64,000 bases of DNA from NCBI GenBank assembly GCA_018398815.1, contig CM031614.1:52668219-52732218 (forward strand), read 5' to 3'. The stretch is from Conus ventricosus. Lineage: Eukaryota > Mollusca > Gastropoda > Neogastropoda > Conidae. The notes under the pieces are model-generated. The model was not told the origin of the DNA. It saw nothing but the letters and a program-made list of their open reading frames with translations, and searched no databases. Position 1 is the first letter of the stretch; each line of letters begins with the position of its first letter. The position numbers and the translations under genes were made by a program. This document shows, piece by piece, positions 57,240-64,000 of this stretch.

Positions 57240-58866
57240 AGCTAGTCACAAAAAGTTAAGGGCCAGACAGAAAAACTCTCACCAAAATAAAACGACATAA
57301 CGCACAGGAAAACAGCTTATACCGTATTTTATTTCATGTCTTTAGCTTTCATGTCAATGCCATTGCAATTGTGTCAATTCAATTTTTCTGGACAAAATCA
57401 AGGATCAAACATCATAACCCCTCTTTTGAAAATCACAAAATTGACAATTCACAAGAAAGTTTATTGAAAAGCTTCAGTGGTGCGTATGTCCGCCATTTGA
57501 ACCCACACATTCCACGCATCTAGGCCTCATGGACTGGATCAGAGTCACAAGGGTCTGTTGAGGCATGGCGTTCCACTCCTGCAGCAGAAATTGGAACAGT
57601 TGGTGGAGGTCAACAGGAGGAGGGTGGTTGTCGTGGACGCGGCGTTCCAGATGGTCCCAAAAGTTCTCAATAGGGTTCAAATCAGGCGAACGCGATGGCC
57701 AGTCCAGTCGTGGAACCTGCTGCTGCCTCAGATAGTCGTTCACCACACGGGCGCGGTGTGGAGTGGCGTTGTCGTCCATGAGGGTGGCACCGGGTCCCAT
57801 GGCTTGCAGAGTGGGGATAATCAACGGCCTCACGATTTCATCTCTGTACCTTACGCCAGTAAGTCTGCCTGGCACAAGGTGAAGGGGTGTCCTGCCATGA
57901 AGGTGGATGCCTCCCCATACCATCAGGGAGCCGCCTCCATAGCGATAGTGCTCACGAACACAGCCATCAGCAAGCCTCTCCCCTGGACGACGCCAGACGC
58001 GTACCCGGCCATCATTTCGGGACAGGGAGAATCTTGACTCATCGGTGAAGAGGATGGTGCTCCATTGCTGCCTCGTCCATCGCTGATGACGTCGACACCA
58101 CCTCCTTCTGGCCTGTCGATGGTGCTGTGTTAGTGGGAGACGGACGGCGGGCCTTCTTGAGCGGAGGTTGAAACTGAAGGCGACCTCGGACGGTCTGGCG
58201 ACTTACGTTGATGTTAGTCGTTCTTCTCAGCTCCTGTCTCAGAGTGGTTGCATTGATGGTTCTGCTGCGAACTGCTGTCAGCATCAAGTAGCGATCGTCT
58301 TGCCCGTTGGTGATTCTTGGCCGCCCTGAGCGTGGTCGTTCCTCGGCTCTTCCAGTGTTTTGGTATCGCTGGTGAAGGCGTTGAATGACTGAGGGGCTCA
58401 CTCCCAGACGTCTTGCCACCTCTCTTCCAGAAATGCCATCTTGGAGCCATCCCAGAGCCCGGCCGCGATCTAGTGTTGACAGTTTTCGTCTTGGAGGCAT
58501 GGTTATTGCAGCCCCGATTAGCGGTCATTTTATACCCACCGCAGGCAAATTGTCATTGAAAAGTGTTCAACATAGGCAGGCCTTGCACGTGCACTGTGCC
58601 GATTTTCTCAATTCAAAACTGCTGTGTAATCTGCGCCTGGCCAAACTTCATGCATTATGCACGGATTTTTGGTGTTTTGGCTGAGCGCATATTCTCGACC
58701 CGAAAAATGCGTCGTCTGAAAGATTATTTCAGTCATACAGTTGTGGTGTGTGAGCTGTCAGAATAGCTCAGAATGAAACACGCTGCGCTTTGTTTTACGA
58801 GCATTCAGACTCATTACTTAGAGTACCCCAAAATCTAAGGCGGCCCTTAACTTTTGTTGACTAGCT
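57240..58866 (-). mobile_element. Tc1/mariner transposon, 1627 bp, with TA target duplication
   Basis: Terminal inverted repeats start AGCTAGTCA(A)CAAAAGTT + AAGGGCC at both ends, flanked by TA at 57238-57239 and 58867-58868. The transposase is encoded on the minus strand. The size and DD34E catalytic spacing fit Tc1. Confidence 0.93.
57474..58500 (-). pseudogene. Tc1-type DD34E transposase, one frame shift
   Basis: Reads from the ATG at 58500 (MPPRRKLSTLDRGRAL), with helix-turn-helix SGREVARRLGVSPSVIQRL, to the stop at 57474, about 342 codons. A single one-base shift lies between ~58040 and 58120. After it come the catalytic FTDES (about 58035), WGGIHLHGRTPL, DDNATPHRARVV and SPDLNPIENFWDHLE. 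There are exactly 34 residues between the second Asp and the Glu. All three catalytic residues are present, so the copy is young or even functional if the shift is a sequence error. Confidence 0.92.
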
Positions 58867-59743
58867 TATCATGGAGACAATTTTATACACTGTTTGGAGA
58901 AGTATGGCAATTGAAATAAAAAGGGCATGAGAAAAAGTGATGGAATTGTAGAATAAAACGCCCAGAAGGCAGAATAAAAGGCTACTCTTCAATCCTTGTT
59001 AACTGGATATGCATGTGTGTAAAATATGGATACATATTTGTGCGTTTTGTACATTTTACACTAATTTTTTGACACATCAGTTATGATGTCTACCCATTAT
59101 GTAGTGCTTTACTTCAGCTTGAATGTAGGTGTCTGTAGTTTTGCACATTTGGTAGATAGATACTTTCTTTTGTGTTGGAAATTTGAATGATTCTGACAGG
59201 CCATCTGATTGGACGCATACAAATGTAATCTCTAACTTGTATCTTTGGTCAGGTATAGACCAAACAGACAAACAAGGTTTTGAGTGGAGCTTTGCACCAA
59301 TTTTGTGAACTGTTAGGCAGTGAATTCCAAACACCTGGAGCAGCGAAGGTGAAGGAAGACTCACCAGCTGAAGGGAGAGAGGACGCTTCTCAGCTCTTTC
59401 CTCTCTTTGTAAATGTCTTGTTTCCTTTCCGGAATTTGAAACAGCATTCTATCGATTACCATTTAATGAATTTCAGTAAATGACGTTGTTAAACACTTGA
59501 ACATGGATGAAAATGTAAAAATGAGAAGCATTAGGAGAAAAGGGAAGCTGATAGCTGAGTAAATGGAAATAGGTTAAGATAAGTTGTGAGCAGAGGTGGA
59601 CAGGTTTATCCAGGCAAGAGGGAAGGGCAGGTGGTGTGTGAAGATGGGGAGGAGGTAGTAGGTGTTCTTCAGCCCCTGCAAACCCCACCCCATTTATTCA
59701 GTTCTGTTGAGATTTGATGGCTTGGTGACTGTGGTGATTTTGA

Positions 59744-59831
59744 TGATGTGTGTGTGTATGTGTATGTGTGTGTGCTTGTTTGTGTGTGTGTGTGTGATGA
59801 TGATGATGATGATGATGATGCGTGTGTGTGT

Positions 59832-59882
<51 letters not shown>
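59744..59882. repeat. GT / GAT microsatellite abutting exon 8
   Basis: (GT)n, then about eight GAT repeats near 59797-59820, then (GT)n of ~50 bp ending in the TAG acceptor. It replaces the usual pyrimidine tract. Confidence 0.92.
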
Positions 59883-59884
<2 letters not shown>

Positions 59885-59956
59885 CCTCGGGATGCCAGTC
59901 TTCCAGAAGTCATCTGCATTATCAGTCCCATCGATGCCTTCAACATGTACAACAAA
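59885..59956 (+). CDS. DENND2: DENND2-like exon 8 (cDENN)
   Basis: 72 bp, phase 0 to 0. Encodes PRDASLPEVICIISPIDAFN + MYNK, the first strand-helix unit of cDENN (LPEV.C.IS...F). Donor GTGAGT at 59957. Confidence 0.92.
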
Positions 59957-60474
59957 GTGAGTGGGCTGTTCAACTCTGTCATACCTGTATTACTGTGTGT
60001 GTCTGTGTTTCTGTCCATGTGTGTTTCTTATCAGTACCTTAAGATTTTTTGTTGTTGTGTCTGATTTGTTTGAGAGGGGGAGAGAGAGAGAGTGTGTGCA
60101 TGGTGTGTGTGTGTGTATATGTGTGTGAGTGTGTGTGTGTGTGAATATGTACTCCATTTATTTAGTTTTATGCGTTGGTGTGTGTATTTGTGTGCATGTG
60201 TGGTAACAGGTGCGTGTGTGTTTGTGTGTGTGTGTGTATGTGTGTGTGTGTGCGCGTGCGTGGGCATGCATGCCTGCATGTGTCATTGCGTGCGCATGTG
60301 TTTGCGTCACCTGCTTGCATGCTTTCCTGATAGTGCATATGTGATGTGGGTGGAGTCAGTGAAGAGTAGTACTAAAACAGACATCCATGTTTAGTTACCT
60401 GTGTCTGTTTCAACTCACTCTTGTCATTATCATCTCTGTGACCTGTTTTTTTATGTTGTTGTTGTTCGTTCCAG
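59957..60474 (+). other. Intron 8
   Basis: GA and GT repeats at about 60074-60262. The pyrimidine-rich acceptor ending TTCGTTCCAG is at 60474. Nothing else is recognised. Confidence 0.75.
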
Positions 60475-60594
60475 CTGCTGTCAGAAATAGAGGCTCGACG
60501 GTTCAAATCCCTGGACCATGCTCAGGAAATGATCGCTGCCTCCTTTGGCCGGCCGATGCCCAAACCCGGCAAAGTGTGCCATATCCGTGCCCTG
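60475..60594 (+). CDS. DENND2: DENND2-like exon 9 (cDENN)
   Basis: 120 bp, phase 0 to 0, donor GTCAGT. Encodes LLSEIEARRFKSLDHAQEMI, then AASFGRPMPKPGKVCHIRAL. The 'P.PGK...I' segment is a conserved cDENN feature. Confidence 0.92.
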
Positions 60595-60618
60595 GTCAGT
60601 ACAGCGGTGGGTGTTTGT

Positions 60619-60671
<53 letters not shown>

Positions 60672-60712
60672 GGGGGGTGGTGGGGGGGGGTGGGGTGGGG
60701 GGGGGGGGGGGT
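60619..60712. repeat. Poly-G tract next to a splice donor
   Basis: About 50 consecutive G, then G runs broken by single A or T to 60712. It has strong G-quadruplex potential in the transcript strand. Its length is uncertain because long homopolymers are poorly sequenced. Confidence 0.9.
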
Positions 60713-60869
60713 TGCCTTGTTGAGAGTGAGCTCCCGTGGCTGATTTGTTTTGTTGATGTCTGTTCACTGCCTCACCTTCCCTTGCCTTCACTTCCCATCC
60801 CCCATCCCTCTCCTCCCAAACGCCTCCGCTAACGGATCCCCTTGTTTCTTCCCAAGCTGTCTGCCCCCT

Positions 60870-60908
<39 letters not shown>

Positions 60909-61189
60909 CTCTTCTCCCACTTGCCCTGTGATATTTATTTTTTTGTTTGTTTGTTTGAAATAAGTGCATTTTTCTGCATTATCACATGATGCATCTTTGT
61001 TTTGTTTTTCTTTATTCACGGTTGTTTGTTTGTATGTTTGTTTATGTTCAGCTTTACTATTTTGAGGGTTTTTTTTTTTCCTCCTCTTTTCAGTTTTGTC
61101 TCCTTCCAACTTTTTTTCCCCTTGTTCTTCAGGGAAAAGGAGGGGGTTTGGGGTGGGGTTAAAAGCTTCTATCTTCTGAACTTTTCATT

Positions 61190-61590
61190 CTTCTCATGCA
61201 CCTTCTTCTCCTGTTTCTTCTCCTCTTTCTTCTCCTGTTTCTTCTCCTCTTCTTTCTGCCCTCTTCCATCTTTTCTTCCTTCTCCTTTTTTCTCTTCCTC
61301 CTCCTCGTCTTCCTCCTCTTGCCCCTCCTTCCTCCATCTGCATCTCCTCTTTCTCTCCTCTCTCTTCTCCCAATCCTCTTCCTCTCTTTCTTCCTCCTAC
61401 TCCTCCTTCTCTTGATCAAGCCCTTTCTCTACTCCTCTTCTTCCTCCTCCCTCCCTCCCTCCTCTTCCTCCTCCTCTCCCCTCTCATTCTTCTTCTCCTC
61501 CTTGTCCTCTTTCTCCGCCTCCTCTTCATCTTCCTCCTCCTCTTGTTTTTCTTCCTCTTCTCTCCCCACCCACCCCTACTCTCCAGCTTC
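61190..61590. repeat. CTT/CTCC polypyrimidine tract
   Basis: About 400 bp almost purely C/T on the plus strand. It generates Ser/Leu/Phe ORFs and, on the minus strand, Arg/Lys ORFs that are not genes. Confidence 0.9.
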
Positions 61591-62289
61591 CAGGCTGACA
61601 GTTATCTCCGTGGTGCCTGTAGAAAGGTCCCGGAGCTGGTGCCTGTAGAAAGGTCCCGAGCTGGTGTGTGCGGAAGGCTGCATGGTGTGCTGTGTGGTTT
61701 TAATACCTTGCGCATTTTGTCTGTAGAATGAAATAGAATGCCTTGACGTTGTGCATGTATGGGATTACCACAAGAAGGGTAGACATTACATGAGTGTAGG
61801 TGATGTAACTAAGCATGTTTTGAAAAGTTTGATTTATTTTTTTTACACACACACACGCACGCACACACACACGCATGCACACACATGCACTCGCACCAAC
61901 ATGCAGGCACATGCGTGCTTACTCTCTCACACACTCACACGCAGATGCTGTAGTTTAAATTTAACGCAGATTCCAAAATTCAGCAATTGTTGTGTTACTA
62001 ACTCTAACAAATAAATCTCACTTTGATTTTAACATCCACCGTTGGCTTTCAGTCTGACTGGCCCTCTAGAGTGGAACAAGCATTGTGCAGCAGTGACCTT
62101 TTGTTCAATGTTAGTTGCACCTCTTGACTTGAAACTGTTGGTCGCTTTGATCTAACATGCATCCCAAGGCTTCCATCGATTGTGCAATGCTGAAGCGGCT
62201 GGTCCATGATCGAGCAGTGTCATACGTTTCTTCAGTGTGACACAAGGGCAGGACTGCTTTCTGATACACACTGGATCTTTTATTGTAGC

Positions 62290-62540
62290 CTGACAATTAT
62301 GGGAATAAACCATGTGGTATGACAATGGGAATGAATCATGGTGTATGACAGTAAGAATGAAGCACGCTAAATTACAGTGGGAATGAACTGTGCTGTATGA
62401 TGGTGAGAATGGACGATGTCTATGTGGTATGAACGTGACCATGTGGTATGACGATGAGAATTTACCATGTGACTTCACAGTGGGAGTGAAACGTGTGGCT
62501 TGATAGCTGGAATGAAACATGTGGTATGACAGTGGAATGA
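62290..62540. repeat. Degenerate ~30-bp tandem repeat
   Basis: Roughly seven loose copies of GTGGTATGACAGTG(G/A)GAATGA with CATGTG or CATGCT joins. Too degenerate to define the unit precisely. Confidence 0.55.
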
Positions 62541-63064
62541 CGCATGTCTTAAGACAGTGGCCACAAACCAACATGCATGCCTATGAACTGCCTGCCAGAG
62601 GTTTTAGCACAGCGAAGTGGCATCCATGTAAAGCAAAGGCAAAGAGTATGCATTATCTTGCCGTGTCAGGAGGAAATCTGCTCAGCTGCAGCCGGCTGTG
62701 AGATTTGAAGATTACATTCCATGCCTCTTCGGGACGTCTTTACACACCACAAGCCCGTCATAGGACCTACACATTCTGGAAATAAACTTTCACCGCGTTT
62801 TGTTGTGGTTGTGATGTCTGACGTCACGACACGCATCCCTGGACATGCCTTTGTCCTTGCTGTTTTAGAAGTTTCTTCCTGGAAGTCATAGATGGTGAAA
62901 GCGAAGGAGGAGGGGGGAACGGGTGTGATGCAGTGGGAATGGACGGTGTAGAATGACAGTGTCTGATTGTGGACCAGTTCCTTGACAGGCCTATGGAGCA
63001 TGTGGCACTGTGTGCACTTTTGATGTGTGTGGCCGTGTGCCTGGCATGTTGCTAACGGGATGAG

Positions 63065-63121
63065 AATGGTGAAATGGAGACCGTCTTTCTGGACCGACCT
63101 TCCGACCCCCGGCTTGTGAAC
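63065..63121 (+). CDS. DENND2: DENND2-like exon 10 (cDENN)
   Basis: 57 bp, phase 0 to 0. Encodes NGEMETVFLDRPSDPRLVN, with donor GTAAGT at 63122. 'RP.D.RL..V' is a conserved DENND2-type segment. The acceptor assumed here (GGGATGAG ending at 63064) has a poor pyrimidine tract, so the exact start is less certain than the peptide. Confidence 0.75.
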
Positions 63122-63838
63122 GTAAGTGTCAGGGCTGTCTGCACCTGGTGCTGTGAAAACCTGTTTTTATTGCTTGAGGGAGAGAGAGAGAGAAGGATAG
63201 AGGGACAGAGAAGGGGCAGAGGGAATGGGAGGAGAGAGAGAGAGAAGCGGAGAGATACACAGGAGAGAGAGTGTATTGTGTGTATTCATGTGAGTGATTG
63301 TGTGTGGTTTGTGTGTGTGTGTGCATGTGTGCGTGTGCGTGTGTGTGTGCGTGTGTGTGTGTGCGTATGTGTGTGTGCGTGTGTGTGTGCATGTGTGTGT
63401 GTGTGTGCAGACAAGCGCTTTAAAATGTGCATGCTTGTGCAAGTATGCTTGTATTCATGCATATGTGCGTTCATGTGGTCATTCAGTTGGGGTAGTTTTA
63501 AAAGAACATTCCATGTTGAGCACTGCCATGTACCCTAGGCAAATATTTCAGCTGGTAATGTTTGATAAGAGCAATTTTGTTTTTTAATGATGACTTTTCA
63601 TCTCTGTATGCTCGTATCATTTATATGTGGTTTACAGTAGTTACTGAAGCAGAGATTTGAAAAAAAAGAAAAAGAATTGATGCATCTTTTAATAAGATTT
63701 TCTGTTAGTGCTGGAAAAGGTTCAGCACACTGTATGTTTGCGATCACTTTTTTTTTTTTTAGTCTCAGAAGGCTCCTTTTGCTCATCGTTCCAATGATGC
63801 ATGCTCATATCTGGTACCTGTGTGTACCTGTCCTGCAG
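63122..63838 (+). other. Intron 10
   Basis: GA repeat (63176-63262) and compound GT repeat (63299-63410), then AT-rich sequence with poly-T. The acceptor TGTCCTGCAG ends at 63838. Confidence 0.75.
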
Positions 63839-63944
63839 GTGAACTATGAGTCTCTGCTGATGTACCTGGGCACGGACAAGCTGATCCAGGTTTTTGCCTC
63901 CATGTTGATGGAGAACGACTGATCCTGTGCTCCAAGCAGCTCAG
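63839..63944 (+). CDS. DENND2: DENND2-like exon 11 (cDENN), one-base frame break
   Basis: Acceptor TCCTGCAG, then VNYESLLMYLGTDKLIQVFA + SMLMEN in phase 0, typical of cDENN. At GAGAACGACTGATC (63911-63924) the frame meets TGA, but one base further the sequence continues as LILCSKQL to a GTGGGC donor at 63945. The 106-bp length is one base short of the phase expected, so a missing base in the consensus is likelier than a true stop. Confidence 0.85.
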
Positions 63945-64000
63945 GTGGGCAGGTGGCTGCAGTGCTCTCCCTTTGCTGGGCTGTATGCTTTTCTTCCTTT
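63945..64000 (+). other. Start of intron 11
   Basis: Follows the donor GTGGGC. The remaining exons of the gene lie outside the window. Confidence 0.7.

Larger units (their letters stand above)
57141..59884 (+). other. Intron 7 with a Tc1/mariner insertion and GT/GAT repeats
   Basis: The Tc1 element occupies 57240-58866. From 58869 to 59740 nothing is recognised. From 59744 to 59882 GT repeats and (GATGAT)n run right up to the acceptor TAG of exon 8. Confidence 0.75.
60595..63064 (+). other. Intron 9
   Basis: Starts with an ~95-bp almost pure G tract (60619-60711) only 24 bp after the donor. Then come CA repeats (60870-60904), a long CTT/CTCC pyrimidine tract (61190-61590) and CA repeats (61848-61945). 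From 61950 to 63060 there is unique sequence; 62290-62540 has loosely repeated GTGGTATGACAGTG(G/A)GAATGA-type units, and no exon is recognised. Confidence 0.7.

Noticed and set aside
57558..58037. 159-codon plus-strand ORF
   Set aside because: Antisense shadow of the Tc1 transposase, which has the catalytic motifs on the minus strand.
60387..61109. Glycine-rich and proline-rich ORFs around exon 9
   Set aside because: They arise from the poly-G tract read in different frames.
61196..61648. 150-codon Ser/Leu/Phe ORF and its Arg/Lys antisense
   Set aside because: Translation of a CTT/CTCC simple-sequence tract.

Overview
The window is eukaryotic nuclear DNA. Exons are short and separated by long introns with consensus GT/AG borders, and there are abundant CA/GT, CT/GA and poly-G/poly-C simple repeats, several minisatellites, a tRNA-headed SINE, a LINE and DNA transposons. 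The repeat style and the invertebrate-looking DENN protein suggest a marine mollusc, most likely a gastropod. That is inference; nothing here fixes the species.

The host locus is one plus-strand gene running through the whole window. Eleven exons (930-2633, 12639-12779, 31670-31781, 41823-41899, 43000-43139, 56555-56634, 57071-57140, 59885-59956, 60475-60594, 63065-63121, 63839-63944) join with consistent reading phase. They encode a DENN-domain protein most like DENND2 (Rab guanine-nucleotide exchange factor): a long disordered proline/serine-rich N-terminus, then the DENN module. The 3' end lies beyond the window. At least four single-base frame breaks fall inside conserved exon sequence (two in exon 1, one each in exons 5 and 11). 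This is what an incompletely polished long-read consensus looks like, and it matters when judging the broken transposon genes.

The most striking content is in intron 2. A minisatellite (12840-13425 and 30504-31290) is split by a hAT-like DNA transposon (13426-30503, termini CAGGGCTTAAAAT, 6-bp target duplication ATTGTA). That transposon is in turn split by a ~16-kb Polinton/Maverick (adintovirus-like) provirus at 13536-29513. The provirus has ~370-bp terminal inverted repeats whose outer ~97 bp are imperfect palindromes, and a 5-bp target duplication GCCCC. It carries an intact A32-type packaging ATPase, a protein-primed family B DNA polymerase, a retrovirus-type integrase, a strong candidate for the major capsid protein, and about a dozen further genes on both strands. 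Several of these are small, membrane-associated and of unknown function.

The other introns hold further mobile DNA. There is a full-length but decayed LINE with gag-like ORF1, endonuclease, reverse transcriptase and RNase H (44921-50597, 11-bp target duplication), and three tiny 5'-truncated copies of its 3' tail, each with its own target duplication. There are two copies of a tRNA-derived SINE, a nearly intact Tc1/mariner element (57240-58866) and a short piggyBac-like remnant (52723-53645). Minisatellites of 29 bp (34411-35741), ~26 bp (37600-38430) and 40 bp (54299-55848) occupy much of the rest.
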